A stretch of 64,000 nt of DNA from Thalassoglobus neptunius (GCF_007859735.1 NZ_SIHI01000001.1:156848-220847); one strand, 5' to 3'. Counted from the stretch's first letter, positions 26,058 to 36,517 are shown. Notes: generated by a model not told the origin, from the letters alone. A program made the numbers and translations.

Positions 26058-27521
26058 ATGCACATCAATCGTCGACGTTGGCTCCAATCAACCGCGTGCG
26101 GATTCGGATCGCTCGCGATGCACAGTCTCCTCGCACAACAGACGCGTGCTGACCGCCCTCTTTCCTCCCTCTCAGCGGATGCGAACTCACAACACGGCCA
26201 GTCGCTCAGATCCAATCCATTGACTGCCCGGGCTCCGATGTTTGCCCCGCGAGCAAAGCGAGTCATCTTTCTCTTCATGCAGGGCGGGCCCAGCCAGATC
26301 GACACTTTTGATTACAAACCTCAACTCTTCAAACATCACGGAGAGTCATTCAAGTTTCGCGATGCGCGGAAAATGGCCAAAGGCAACGCAGACACCGAAG
26401 AGAAATTGATGCAGCCCATGTGGAAGTTTCGTCAATACGGCGAAACAGGCCATTGGGTCTCTGATCTCTTCCCCCATATCGGAAAGCATGTCGACGACCT
26501 CTGCTTTATCCACAGCATGCACACCAACGGTGTCGCGCACGGACCGAGCACACTATTCCTTCACACCGGTGCTCTGAATCTGATCCGGCCGTCAATGGGC
26601 GCCTGGATCAGCTATGGGCTCGGCACCGAAAATGAAAACCTCCCCGCGTTCGTCACCATCTGTCCGTCGTCCGCAAACGGAGGCCCTAGAAACTATTCCA
26701 ACGCATTCTTGCCGTCCTGCCATCAGGGAACACCACTCGGGAGAGCAGAACAGCCATCTCGAGATGCCGACATTCGTCACATCGAAAACTCAAGCCTGTC
26801 CGCTTCTCAACAACGCGAACAGTTTAAGATGCTCCGCCGATTGAATGCGAAGCAAATTGGCACGCAACCTGACCCGGAATTGGAAGCAGTGATCGCGTCC
26901 TATGAGCTCGCATGGCGAATGCAACACCATGCACCTCAGTTGCTCGATCTCTCTCAAGAACCGAAATCGATGCACGAAGCGTACGGACTCCTGAATCCGG
27001 AAACCGAAGACTTCGGTCGACAGTGTCTGATGGCTCGACGAATGACGGAAGCGGGTGTGAGATTCGTTCAAGTCAACTATTCCGACAATGGATCGAACCC
27101 ACGTTGGGATCAGCACAGCAAGATGGAACGTCACGCCACTCACGCAAAAGCGACCGACCAACCGGTTGCAGCACTCATCCAGGACCTGAAGCAACGAGGC
27201 CTGTTAGAAGACACACTCATCTGGTGGGGTGGCGAATTCGGGCGAAACCCGTTTGCTCAAAACTCAGATGGCCGTGATCACAACCCCAAGGGATTCACTC
27301 ACTTCCTCGCCGGAGGCGGCGTTCGATCCGGTTTCAGCTACGGCGCGACAGACGAATTCGGACATGAAGCTGTCGAAAGCAAAGTTCATATGCACGACAT
27401 GCATGCCACGATTCTGCATCTCCTCGGAATCGACCACGAACAACTCACCTATCGACACGCTGGGCGCGACTTCCGATTGACCGACGTCGAAGGGCACGTC
27501 GTCAAAGAGATCTTCGCTTGA
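26058..27521 (+). CDS. DUF1501 family protein with Tat signal
   Basis: 487 aa. The N-terminus MHINRRRWLQSTACGFGSLA is a twin-arginine export signal. The body matches the DUF1501 family, which has an alkaline-phosphatase/sulfatase-like fold: FLFMQGGPSQIDTFDYKP near residue 75, TNGVAHGPSTLFLHTG, GGPRNYSNAFLPSCHQGTPLG, RRMTEAGVRFVQVNY, WDQHSKMERH, and WWGGEFGRNPFAQ...GRDHNPKGFTHFLAGGGV with metal-type Asp/His residues. Planctomycetes carry many copies, often paired with a DUF1553/PSCyt cytochrome protein; no such partner is adjacent. Function is not established. Confidence 0.93.
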   Translation: MHINRRRWLQSTACGFGSLAMHSLLAQQTRADRPLSSLSADANSQHGQSLRSNPLTARAPMFAPRAKRVIFLFMQGGPSQIDTFDYKPQLFKHHGESFKFRDARKMAKGNADTEEKLMQPMWKFRQYGETGHWVSDLFPHIGKHVDDLCFIHSMHTNGVAHGPSTLFLHTGALNLIRPSMGAWISYGLGTENENLPAFVTICPSSANGGPRNYSNAFLPSCHQGTPLGRAEQPSRDADIRHIENSSLSASQQREQFKMLRRLNAKQIGTQPDPELEAVIASYELAWRMQHHAPQLLDLSQEPKSMHEAYGLLNPETEDFGRQCLMARRMTEAGVRFVQVNYSDNGSNPRWDQHSKMERHATHAKATDQPVAALIQDLKQRGLLEDTLIWWGGEFGRNPFAQNSDGRDHNPKGFTHFLAGGGVRSGFSYGATDEFGHEAVESKVHMHDMHATILHLLGIDHEQLTYRHAGRDFRLTDVEGHVVKEIFA

Positions 27522-27623
27522 ACAGAAACCGCAAACATCAAAGGATCGGCGACTCAACGTCTCGGAGAAAGCTGTGACACAGATCGTCCGATGTAACTGA
27601 TGCGATTTCACAGTTCAATTCAC

Positions 27624-30600
27624 TCACGGATCAACAGGAATAACGCGTCCCGCTGCGAGAAGCACAATCCTCGCAGCGATGCATTCCTGAGGAATCCCAT
27701 ACAATTTCTCGACAGCCCGACGATAACTTCGCAATTGCGGACGATAGACCTGCATCCGGTCTTCAAACTCGATCACGTCGTTCCCGATTCCGTCGGTTTT
27801 GAAATCGATGATATCCGCCGCCACAACCTGACCATTAACGCGGAAGGTGACGAGCCGATCGAAGCTTCCGACCAGCAAACCGTTTCTGTCGGGAACCGCA
27901 AATTTTCGTTCATTTCGAACCTCAATCACCAAATCTTCGTTCCGAATGGCGTCGCGAAGTTTCTCAGGAAACAGTGACGGTGCAGAGTTTCTGTATTCCT
28001 CTTCCGAGAGCAGTTGCTTTACTTCTTTTCGCTTGAGCATTTTCAGGAAACCTGCGTACACACCCTCCAACTCTTTCGGTGAGAAGCTGTAGGCGATGGA
28101 ACTGTTTTTCAAGACCTCTTCCGGCGGCTGACGCTCCATCCAGGTGAGTTGTTCCATCCACGAATGGATCAACGTTCCCCGTTCACGAGCACCAGATTTC
28201 GTCGTGGGAAGAACCGTCTTCATGGGAACTCTCAACGACTTCTTCGTTTGAGACGGTGTCACTCGAGCCAGATTTCGAACCGTCGGTTTCTTGGCGAACT
28301 CAACTTTCGTCAGGGTTTCAGGTTCTGGTTTCTCTTCGGGCTCCTCGTCCTTACTGACAAGGCTTGCGAACCAGTTGGGATCACCGGATTCGTAGAGAAT
28401 GGTTTCAGCAGTTCGCCGTTTGCCCGGAGCGAGAGCGGCCCGGAGAATTCCAGCGAACGTCTTCGGCAGGGAACTTTCTTTACTGCTCGGTTTGCAGGGT
28501 TGAACAACGACCTGCAAGTTGTGAATTGCTCGCGTCAGCGCGACATACAGAAGACAGAGTTGGCCCGTGACATCACGTTCGATTGTTTGTTCATAAGCAC
28601 GTCGAACAGCGCTCGGAAACAACGGTTGATCGTCGAGTCTTCGAGCAGTCACAACAACTTCGGCAGGCTCAGTGGGATGAGAACGCAGGGAATAAAACTT
28701 GGGTGCAGGCGTCGACCATAAACCGTCTGCCTCCGCAAAAATCACCGTGTCAAACTGCAAACCTTTCGACTGATGAATACTCATCACCCGGACGCGCGCG
28801 TCCGTCGGTTCTTTGACTTTCTGGTTCTCAATGAATTCGACAAACTCGCTGGGACGAAGAGTATGCGGCAACGTGTCGAATTGATCCGCCAGACTTGTCA
28901 TTTGAATGAGTCGACGGAGTTCTCGCCGGCTGCAGTGCTGAGCCAGCTTCGGAACAAGAGAGGAAATGAAATCTCCGTATCCCCGCTGGACCAATTTTTC
29001 CCGCAAGCGTTCTGCGAATCGATGAACATCTTCTTCGCTGTCATCGAATGACAAGTTCAAAATTTGTCCCAACGGCGAATTGGCCACATGAAACAGTGCG
29101 ATTGTGTGCCCGGGATGGTCCGCCAGTTGAAACAACGAAAGAAGCAACTGAACCGCTGCTGAATCGGTGAGCGGATTTCCGCCTTCTTCGCTCGCATCAA
29201 CACCAAGTCGATTGAGTTCGAAAATGATCTGACCGATTGCGTCGTTCTTTCGCGTAAGAATCCCGATTGTTCCTTGCGGATGCTTTTCAAGAGTCTCTTT
29301 CGCCAAGTGTGCGACGTGCTCGAACAACTGACTTCGCAGATTTTCCCCGTCTTCGTTCTTGTCGGGAGACGTTCGCAAACAGAAATGTCCCGGGAGTTCC
29401 GTCCGAGCGGTTTCATGCTCCGGAAACGCACCGGACCAATTCTGAATGGTGTTCTTCTCCCGATCAAAATTATCGTGCGCAATCATCCCTCGGAAGATCT
29501 GATTGACAGCATCAATCACAACGGGCGACGACCGAAAACTCTTGTTGAGTGGTTTCTGTATGAGCCCACTGAGCTGCGAGGCGAGCGTATCGAAAATCGC
29601 TGCCTCACCCCCGCGCCATCCATAGATCGCCTGCTTGGCATCCCCGACACAAAAGAACGACTTTCCATCAGCCCCGACAGCATCACGTGCAAACGGATAG
29701 AGGACGTTCCATTGATCGGGTGATGTGTCCTGAAACTCATCAAGCAGAAGATGATCAATGCGCCCATCAAGTCGATGGGTCAGATCAGACGTCGCCTTTT
29801 CTCCCAGCGACTGAGCCAGACAGCGCGTCACGTCATTGAATTCCAGCCCCCCTCGCTGTCGTTTCAGTCGACGATATTCGGCGTCAAATTTTTCAATCAG
29901 CCGGTAAGTCGCTTCCGTCTTGCGTCCCCAGACAAAGAGTTCATGCCTGCGGACGAGTGCGAAGATATCCAGATAGGCCTGCTTGATGTTCTCCGGGAGT
30001 TCCTTCCGATAGTAGGTCTCATTATTGACCGCCTTCATGAGCAAGCCGCCCTTCAACATCCCTGCCCAATCCTGATTTTCCATTCGCTCAAGATCGCCAA
30101 TGCGAGCTTTCTCCATGCGTTTGTCGCTGAGCGGAGTTGTACGGAGACATTCGGCAGCGGCGTCCCATTCTTCTTGTGATGGAGGTTTCAGGTCGCCAAA
30201 CGGGCGCCAAGCTTCGCCGGTCGAATCACAATAGATCCCGTAAAAATCACCGATCGCGTCCAGAATCACCGAGTGAACACTTCTCCCGGGATTTCCCGAT
30301 GCAATCTGCGTCACGAGAGTTCGCAGCTCCTGAACTTCCCCGGCGTGCAGCACCGAATTGATGGCTTCTTCGCGAAGCTGTGCTGCTTCGAGATCGTCGA
30401 TCATTCGCCAATTCGGAGGCAGCTGCAGTTCCAGTGAAAAACAAGTCGCGAGCCTTGAGAAGAATCCGTCGAGCGTGCCGACGCGGAGACGATGAAGATG
30501 GCTGGTCAAACTTGTCAGCAGCCGGGAACATTCCTCACGATCGAGCTTTGGGGCGCCTGCGAATTCCTGGAGGGAATGAAAATCGTCTTCCGAGATGACA

Positions 30601-30872
30601 GCTTTCGCGAGACGCAAAAGAATGCGATCGAGAATCTCACCGGCAGCTTTACGAGTGAATGTTGATGCAAGGATCCGGTCGGGAGGAGACGTTCGAAGTA
30701 GCGATACAAATCGGTTCGCCAGTTGGAAGGTCTTCCCGGTCCCGGCAGATGCCCGAATCATCAGACGCTGTTCTTCCACGGGGATGGCAAGACGCGAACC
30801 TTCTGCGAGATTCAAACTACTCGCGTTCGGTGTTGAGTCAGAAAAGAGTGAGCCCTGTTTTGCCCGGTTCAT
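27624..30872 (-). CDS. addA: UvrD/AddA-like helicase-nuclease
   Basis: 1082 aa. Large subunit of an AddAB/RecBCD-type enzyme that resects double-strand breaks for recombination. Walker A is ASAGTGKT (41-48), motif Ia is ASTFTRKAAGEI, Walker B is LLLDEFQD (375-382), and later motifs include GDAKQAIYGWRGG, VMSIHQSKGLQFDTV and LLYVALTRA. The C-terminal PD-(D/E)xK nuclease shows GSFDRL and IIDFKTD (1021-1027, Asp1023 and Lys1025). ATG 30872 overlaps the addB stop as ATGA (4 nt), so this start is preferred over the longer frame. Only addA-type helicase motifs are seen, with no RecD-like gene. Confidence 0.9.
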   Translation of the reverse strand: MNRAKQGSLFSDSTPNASSLNLAEGSRLAIPVEEQRLMIRASAGTGKTFQLANRFVSLLRTSPPDRILASTFTRKAAGEILDRILLRLAKAVISEDDFHSLQEFAGAPKLDREECSRLLTSLTSHLHRLRVGTLDGFFSRLATCFSLELQLPPNWRMIDDLEAAQLREEAINSVLHAGEVQELRTLVTQIASGNPGRSVHSVILDAIGDFYGIYCDSTGEAWRPFGDLKPPSQEEWDAAAECLRTTPLSDKRMEKARIGDLERMENQDWAGMLKGGLLMKAVNNETYYRKELPENIKQAYLDIFALVRRHELFVWGRKTEATYRLIEKFDAEYRRLKRQRGGLEFNDVTRCLAQSLGEKATSDLTHRLDGRIDHLLLDEFQDTSPDQWNVLYPFARDAVGADGKSFFCVGDAKQAIYGWRGGEAAIFDTLASQLSGLIQKPLNKSFRSSPVVIDAVNQIFRGMIAHDNFDREKNTIQNWSGAFPEHETARTELPGHFCLRTSPDKNEDGENLRSQLFEHVAHLAKETLEKHPQGTIGILTRKNDAIGQIIFELNRLGVDASEEGGNPLTDSAAVQLLLSLFQLADHPGHTIALFHVANSPLGQILNLSFDDSEEDVHRFAERLREKLVQRGYGDFISSLVPKLAQHCSRRELRRLIQMTSLADQFDTLPHTLRPSEFVEFIENQKVKEPTDARVRVMSIHQSKGLQFDTVIFAEADGLWSTPAPKFYSLRSHPTEPAEVVVTARRLDDQPLFPSAVRRAYEQTIERDVTGQLCLLYVALTRAIHNLQVVVQPCKPSSKESSLPKTFAGILRAALAPGKRRTAETILYESGDPNWFASLVSKDEEPEEKPEPETLTKVEFAKKPTVRNLARVTPSQTKKSLRVPMKTVLPTTKSGARERGTLIHSWMEQLTWMERQPPEEVLKNSSIAYSFSPKELEGVYAGFLKMLKRKEVKQLLSEEEYRNSAPSLFPEKLRDAIRNEDLVIEVRNERKFAVPDRNGLLVGSFDRLVTFRVNGQVVAADIIDFKTDGIGNDVIEFEDRMQVYRPQLRSYRRAVEKLYGIPQECIAARIVLLAAGRVIPVDP

Positions 30873-33643
30873 ACAATTGCCCCACGCTCGAAGATGTAAT
30901 CCTGACAGATTGCCGAGAACTGCTCGTACCAGTCCGGAGTCTTCTCCAATTCCACCCAGAACTCTCCCGCCAGAATTTTCGCAGCTGTTTCTCGAGTCAC
31001 TCGATCCGCTTCGGAAAGCTCTTCCTCGGTCCATTCAGCGAATTGAGCACCGATGAGTGTCTCTGTCTTGGGAAGTGTGACGTACCCCAGCTTGACTGTT
31101 CCCTCGACTCCAAGTGGTTTGGCAAGATGCCGGTAGAGCGGCAATTGTAAATCGACCCATTCATCCTTCCACCGATGGGTCTTCTCCGGCGCAAGCCCTG
31201 AATCCCCGGTCTTGTAGTCCAGAATCGCCCATTCACCGGTTTTCTCGTTGAGATCAATGCGGTCAATCCGCCCCCTCAAGGAAATTTCTCTTCCATCATC
31301 AAGTGGAAACTGAACGTGCTTCCTGTTTCCGTACTCGGTATGACGAATCCTCCATCCCATGCGGAACCAATCCGCCTGCCAACGGGCGAATCCATCCAGG
31401 CGGTGGCGAATCTGTTCGACCTGAACTGCGATGGGAAACAGCGGATCGCTTCCGTATTCGGCTTTGACTTTCTGATCGAGACGGTCGTTTAAGAATTCCG
31501 AAATCCTCGCAGGATCTGTCTGACGGGCTGCGTCACTTCGACCAAAGTCTTCAAGAACTGCATGAATCAGGCTTCCGAATCCCGCCGGGTCCAATTCAAC
31601 GGGGTCGTCTGTGACTTCATCGAGTCGGAGAATTTGATTCAGGTAATAGCGATAAGGTGACGCCAGATAGTGTCGGAATTCTGTCACTGAAAAAGATGTC
31701 TTCTCAGGAGCATTCTCCGCAGGACGGGGAATGTGGAAGTCCGACTCATTTCTATCAGTCGTCAGCCCGATTGGTGCTCGGTTTAAGGCCTGATGATCTT
31801 CATCGAAATAACGCACGACCCGTCGAGCGATTTCGTGAGGGTCCGTTGCGAAGAGCAGACGACTCGGAGCCAATGGCTCTTGACGAATATCATGCTTGCA
31901 GGAAATCAATTTGACCTGTGCCCGGGAGGCGAGAATCGAACTCAATGAATGCGCATCGCGAGCATATCGACGATCGTTGTCTTCCAGCCCAAGATGCACT
32001 CGCAGCCGATTCGGCAAGAACAAATCGTGATTCACGGACGACGGAATATAACCTTCATTCACAGATGTAATGATCATCGCCGGGGCGTCATCGAGCGCAA
32101 GATCGAGCCAACCGAACAGCTGGATTGAGGGCTCGTCGGAACTGCTCGCAAGAAATTCCTGTTGAACCTGAGTGAGCGTTAACCGGATCGCATCGGCAGC
32201 ACTCAGAACGGGAACGAGCGATTCCGGGAGTTTTTCATGCTCAGTCCAGGCGTTGAAAATGGTTTCGATCGCCTGACGGAGTAGCTGGTCTTCGCTGTCA
32301 TCGATATGAATTTCACGCTCCGCGTAGACAGCTTCGAACAACTCTCCGATCGGTTCGATCCAATCCGTCAGCGGCCGCGGAGCACGATTGAGCGGTTTGA
32401 TGAGATCAGAAACATACCGGACGAGTTTTGATGCGAAGTCGACCGCCCGTTTGCCTCCCGGAAGAATTCGGGTCGTTCGTTGTAAATGCTGGGAGACGTA
32501 TATGTCCCACCTCGTCAACCAATCGAATGGTAAGTCATGTTGTGAAAGCCAATGAGCAATATCGGGATGGCGGATCAGTCGGGAAAAATCATCGACGGAC
32601 TCGCCTTGAAGATAATCTGCGATCGCTTCCAGAAGCTGATACGGAGCGGAATCGGGGAGAGTTCTCTCAATCCCCCAATGAACGGGAACATCGACTGCGG
32701 CGAGCGTTCTCCGCAAGTGCGCGACAATCCGATCGTCAGGGATGCCCAGCGTGATTTCGTTCATCGCGAAGTCGGAAGAAAGTTCCGAGAGCGACCAGGC
32801 GACAGCATCGGATTGTTCTTTCATTCCATCGACAATCTGCACCTGTGAATCGTCGATGGGAATCGAAACACTCTTCCAGACGCCCGGTTTCACACATCCG
32901 AATTCATCGAATCGTTCTTCAGCCCATTCCGGGGACGCATGGACCATGACTGTCAGTCGATCCGCAACTGCGGCGAGCATTCCCCGCTGAGTCTGATTGA
33001 GATCGACCATTCCGACGAGAACGATCTCGTCATCAGTCGCGAACTCCTGATTGTCGATGGCAAAAATTCGGGCAGACTGCTGATCCCAGAGATTCAACTC
33101 ATCCAAAATGCCCAGATACAAATCCTGAACCTGAGCCAACACCTCCCAACGGCGGGTTTCGTCAAACCCTTCGAGACTCTCTCCCAACTTCGCGACATCT
33201 TCGAAATTGAGCCGATCGGCAGTGAGTTCCCGGTGCTGACGTCTGAGGAGGTCCCCCAACCGAAGCCAACCGTCGACATCGTCTTCGTCAGGCGGACTCG
33301 GAATGACCTTCCGGAGGTCTGAGGGATTGAGACTCTTCAACGCCTGAGCCCAGGCAGCCTGTTGGGTCAAAAGAGTTGCGAAAGGTTTCTTCGGTGTATA
33401 GAGCCGTTCCGGAAGTTGTCCGACCGTCAGAATTTCCGGAGGAATGAATCTTCCCTCGGTGATTTCGGCGAGAATCTCCTGGAAGCGGCGGCCTGCCTGT
33501 TTTCCGGGAAACACACACATCACACCGGATAGATCTCGATCCGGCCCCGCCGCAAAACGATCAATGACCTCACGTGCCGCAGAGTGAAGAGCTGGCCGGG
33601 ACCAGTCCAAAACCGCTCTGCGAACCTTCTTTTCAGCATTCAT
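30869..33643 (-). CDS. addB: AddB-like PD-(D/E)xK nuclease subunit
   Basis: 924 aa from ATG 33643; the frame extends to a TTG at 33733 but without a better start. The N-terminal part is helicase-like without a standard Walker A (VMCVFPGKQAGRRF instead), as in proteobacterial-type AddB. The C-terminal nuclease has GSLIHAVLEDFG, LRGRIDRIDL and WAILDYKTGD (Asp and Lys of the PD-DxK core). The cysteines that form the iron-sulfur staple of Bacillus AddB are not apparent: only one Cys occurs near the C-terminus. It is the first gene of the pair and is translationally coupled to addA. Its start faces the reductase gene at 33879. Confidence 0.87.
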   Translation of the reverse strand: MNAEKKVRRAVLDWSRPALHSAAREVIDRFAAGPDRDLSGVMCVFPGKQAGRRFQEILAEITEGRFIPPEILTVGQLPERLYTPKKPFATLLTQQAAWAQALKSLNPSDLRKVIPSPPDEDDVDGWLRLGDLLRRQHRELTADRLNFEDVAKLGESLEGFDETRRWEVLAQVQDLYLGILDELNLWDQQSARIFAIDNQEFATDDEIVLVGMVDLNQTQRGMLAAVADRLTVMVHASPEWAEERFDEFGCVKPGVWKSVSIPIDDSQVQIVDGMKEQSDAVAWSLSELSSDFAMNEITLGIPDDRIVAHLRRTLAAVDVPVHWGIERTLPDSAPYQLLEAIADYLQGESVDDFSRLIRHPDIAHWLSQHDLPFDWLTRWDIYVSQHLQRTTRILPGGKRAVDFASKLVRYVSDLIKPLNRAPRPLTDWIEPIGELFEAVYAEREIHIDDSEDQLLRQAIETIFNAWTEHEKLPESLVPVLSAADAIRLTLTQVQQEFLASSSDEPSIQLFGWLDLALDDAPAMIITSVNEGYIPSSVNHDLFLPNRLRVHLGLEDNDRRYARDAHSLSSILASRAQVKLISCKHDIRQEPLAPSRLLFATDPHEIARRVVRYFDEDHQALNRAPIGLTTDRNESDFHIPRPAENAPEKTSFSVTEFRHYLASPYRYYLNQILRLDEVTDDPVELDPAGFGSLIHAVLEDFGRSDAARQTDPARISEFLNDRLDQKVKAEYGSDPLFPIAVQVEQIRHRLDGFARWQADWFRMGWRIRHTEYGNRKHVQFPLDDGREISLRGRIDRIDLNEKTGEWAILDYKTGDSGLAPEKTHRWKDEWVDLQLPLYRHLAKPLGVEGTVKLGYVTLPKTETLIGAQFAEWTEEELSEADRVTRETAAKILAGEFWVELEKTPDWYEQFSAICQDYIFERGAIV

Positions 33644-33878
33644 CTGTGCCCTACCACTTGTCACATGTTCACTACCTAAGAATAGGATTTGCCCCACTTC
33701 TATACAAGCGGCACTCTTGCGTCTCTCTTGCAAGATCTACAACCACGGCAGAACCGCTGGCAAATCTTGCCGATTGATCTTGGTCCGAAAATCTCAACCG
33801 GGATATACTGCCCCCACGCTCACGGAATCGAGCGTTATTCCAAATTCGACGTTTCAGCGCAAGGCATGGAGGCATAGC

Positions 33879-34811
33879 GTGAAAAAGTTTCTCGTCGTCG
33901 GAGTCGACACAGTCGTCGGAGCCAATCTCGCGCTTTGCTTGTCCGAAAAGTACCAGGTCGCCACCTGGCATCCCACTGACAAGTTTGACATCGCAGGTTG
34001 CGACGCATTAGATCCAGACGCTGAACCAGCAAGCGTCATCGAGCAATCACAGGCCGATTGGGTTCTTTACTGCGGACCGGAATCACGTTCTGCCTGGGAA
34101 GAGAGCACCGCCGATCGAATCAACGAATCGATCGTTGCAGAAGCTGCAGAATGGGCATCTGCTTCGAAAGAACACGACGCTCGATTTGCAATGGTTTCAT
34201 CGGATGCCGTTTTCAGTGGTCCCTGGATGTTCCACGACGAAGACAGCATCGGAGAATGCCAGACTCTGCAGGCAATGACGATTCGAGCATCGGAACAAGC
34301 TGTTCTTGAACATGCTCAGGACGCACTCCTGATTCGCAGCAATGTTTTCGGTTGGTCAGCAGATCCCGAGGAAACATGCTGGGTCGAAAATCTGATTCAA
34401 ACCGTGCGAACACACCGCGTCGTCGAGCAGGATGCAACGCGTCATGCGACTCCGATCCTCGCGACCGATTTCGCCGCAATCGTTGAACGAGCTTGTGCAG
34501 AGAACCTTTCCGGAGTCTTTCACATCGCGGGAGCAGAACGGGTGAGCCCGTTGAAGTTCGCGCAGCGACTCGCCGACCAGTTTGGCTTGCCGTGGCTTTC
34601 TGTTCGCAAAGAAACCACTCTCATGGCTCCGCCGCGTGAGTTTGCTGCCGGAGAAACCTCGCTGCAAACGAAACGCATCCGCAAAGCTTTGTGCGTCGCG
34701 ATGCCACTTCTCTCCGAGGGACTGATTCGACTTCGCGAACAGCAGGAAAACGGATACTGCGAACGACTCATCGGCTCACCTGGAAAAGGTCAGATCGCGA
34801 AAGCTGCCTAA
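33879..34811 (+). CDS. RmlD-like NAD(P)-dependent sugar reductase
   Basis: 310 aa from GTG 33879, which has GGAGG six bases upstream; this strong ribosome site rules out the longer frame. The short-chain dehydrogenase fold starts at once: KKFLVVGVDTVVGANLALCL. FAMVSSDAVFSG replaces the V-S-T-D-x-V-F-x-G motif of dTDP-4-dehydrorhamnose reductases; the catalytic Tyr-x3-Lys is not obvious, with MTIRASEQAVL in that region. VFHIAGAERVSPLKFAQRLADQFGL is the C-terminal substrate domain. The missing YxxxK makes catalytic activity doubtful. It is not in a polysaccharide gene cluster. Confidence 0.75.
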   Translation: MKKFLVVGVDTVVGANLALCLSEKYQVATWHPTDKFDIAGCDALDPDAEPASVIEQSQADWVLYCGPESRSAWEESTADRINESIVAEAAEWASASKEHDARFAMVSSDAVFSGPWMFHDEDSIGECQTLQAMTIRASEQAVLEHAQDALLIRSNVFGWSADPEETCWVENLIQTVRTHRVVEQDATRHATPILATDFAAIVERACAENLSGVFHIAGAERVSPLKFAQRLADQFGLPWLSVRKETTLMAPPREFAAGETSLQTKRIRKALCVAMPLLSEGLIRLREQQENGYCERLIGSPGKGQIAKAA

Positions 34812-34839
34812 TCAATTTCGATTCGACAAAAGAGATCGC

Positions 34840-36081
34840 TCACTCCTCCTCATTTGAGCCCTCTTCTGATTCGACCCCAGACGGCTCTGTTGCCCCCTCG
34901 GCAGAGTCGTCCTTTTTGTTCTCACCTGGTTCATTCTCATCGGGTGTCGGGACCGGTTCTTCATCACCCTCAATAGGAGTTTTGGACGGCAGTTCCGGGC
35001 TGGGCGGACGAGTAGTCGAAGGGGCTTCTTCCACGATTTGTTCCGGAGAGGCGAGCGGACCGCCAAACGGCTCAGGGGGACTCGCAACATACTGACTTCG
35101 CTGCGAAACGGATCGCCACGATCCCAACGTTACTGGGATGACCAGTCGATCCCTGCCTCGAATGACCGCAAAAACGACCTGATCGCCGACGTCGAACGCT
35201 TTCAATTCTTCGACGAGATGCGGAAAGTTTCGAATCGGCGTTTTGTTGAGCCCAATGATTAAGTCGTTCGGCTGAAGTCCTGCATCTGCGGCAGCACTCC
35301 CTTCAACAACCTCTCCGACAGCACAAAGCCCGCCGGTATTGTCTCCCTGAATTCCAAGGCACGCCCCACGTTCCTGAATCGACAACCCCGGCAAAGATGC
35401 AGCCAGAACGAACAAATCATTGACGGAGACACTAGCCCCTTCGATGAGGTAGACCGTCAAATCGCGGTGATTCGAAAGCCGCTGAAGATGCCAGAGATCT
35501 TCTTTCGTCCCTGTCCAGTCTTCGTGAAGATACACAGACTTCAAGACCGACGGTGGACCGAACCCGACTCCAATTCCGGGAAGGACGGCAACGCTCGATT
35601 CAAACAGCCAGAGGCCCTGAATATTCGCATCCGGGGCATAGTAAACAAATTCGCCCCCCAGTTTTTCAATCGCCTGACGCGCCCGCGATTCGCGAAGTCG
35701 AGCATTCGCTCGAAGCACCTCACCTGCATCGATTGAGGCGACACCTCCTTGATTCCGAATGTCTTCGAGCATTCGTTCGGCGAGTTCTCCACGTGTTCCG
35801 TCATCAGCCAGAAAAATCACTTCCAGAATATCAACAATTCTCCCGGCCTGCTCGGAGTCTGCATCTCGAGCAACTTGACCGAGGAGCGGGATTTGATTTT
35901 CCGAAACCGACGCCAATTGACGACGTGCGTTTTCACGCACCGGAAAGGAGTCGCTTGAGAGTTGCTGAATCGCAGTCTCAATATCTGCACGCTCAGAGAC
36001 AACCTCACCAGCAGGTGCATCTTGAGCGTCCATGTTCAACGCGAATGCAATCGTAGCGAAAGCCACAACCTTCCAGTTCAT
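34840..36081 (-). CDS. exported PDZ-domain protein with acidic proline-rich tail
   Basis: 413 aa from ATG 36081, which has GGGAAGGG close upstream; the signal peptide MNWKVVAFATIAFALNMDA starts there. Residues ~35-110 are helical and HEAT-like (SSDSFPVRENARRQLASVSENQIPLL). A PDZ domain spans about 265-340 (GEVVEGSAAADAGLQPNDLIIGLNKTPI...HLVEELKAFDVGDQVVFAVIRG). The last ~75 residues are Pro/Glu/Ser-rich and disordered. There is no protease domain, so it is probably a binding or scaffold protein in the periplasm. Convergent with the reductase gene. Confidence 0.82.
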   Translation of the reverse strand: MNWKVVAFATIAFALNMDAQDAPAGEVVSERADIETAIQQLSSDSFPVRENARRQLASVSENQIPLLGQVARDADSEQAGRIVDILEVIFLADDGTRGELAERMLEDIRNQGGVASIDAGEVLRANARLRESRARQAIEKLGGEFVYYAPDANIQGLWLFESSVAVLPGIGVGFGPPSVLKSVYLHEDWTGTKEDLWHLQRLSNHRDLTVYLIEGASVSVNDLFVLAASLPGLSIQERGACLGIQGDNTGGLCAVGEVVEGSAAADAGLQPNDLIIGLNKTPIRNFPHLVEELKAFDVGDQVVFAVIRGRDRLVIPVTLGSWRSVSQRSQYVASPPEPFGGPLASPEQIVEEAPSTTRPPSPELPSKTPIEGDEEPVPTPDENEPGENKKDDSAEGATEPSGVESEEGSNEEE

Positions 36082-36517
36082 GCAACCCTTCCCGCTGAAC
36101 GCGACGATTCGACAGTGATGATCAGACATCGACATTTCACACAAAACAATTCTTGCTTTTCATTCTCGGAAACGCCGACTCGTTGGCAAGTGTAAACCCC
36201 TATTTCTCCTCACTATGCCAGCTTTGTCGCCGGAACTCAATTCGCTGATGAAATCCGGCAATGACAGACTCAACGTTCGAAAAGACATCCATGTCCTGAT
36301 CAATCGGACTGCGGACCTCAACTGAGGGCCGAAGGACAATGCCTTCCCGCTATCGATTTCAGACCGACAGCTGCCGGAAAGTGGAACTGATTTCAATTCG
36401 ATGATGGGGAATCTCAATCTGCGACATCAGTCACTCCCGCCGGGAATGCATGCATGCTAGTTTATTGATTCATCCAAACCGAATCACACTTTCGCTTTCT
36501 CCTGCCGAGGACTGACA
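36082..36517. other. divergent intergenic region
   Basis: 436 bp between the divergent PDZ and sulfatase genes. It should contain both promoters. Apart from a GCATGCATGC-type palindrome near 36447 nothing stands out; the short open frames are not credible. Confidence 0.5.
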
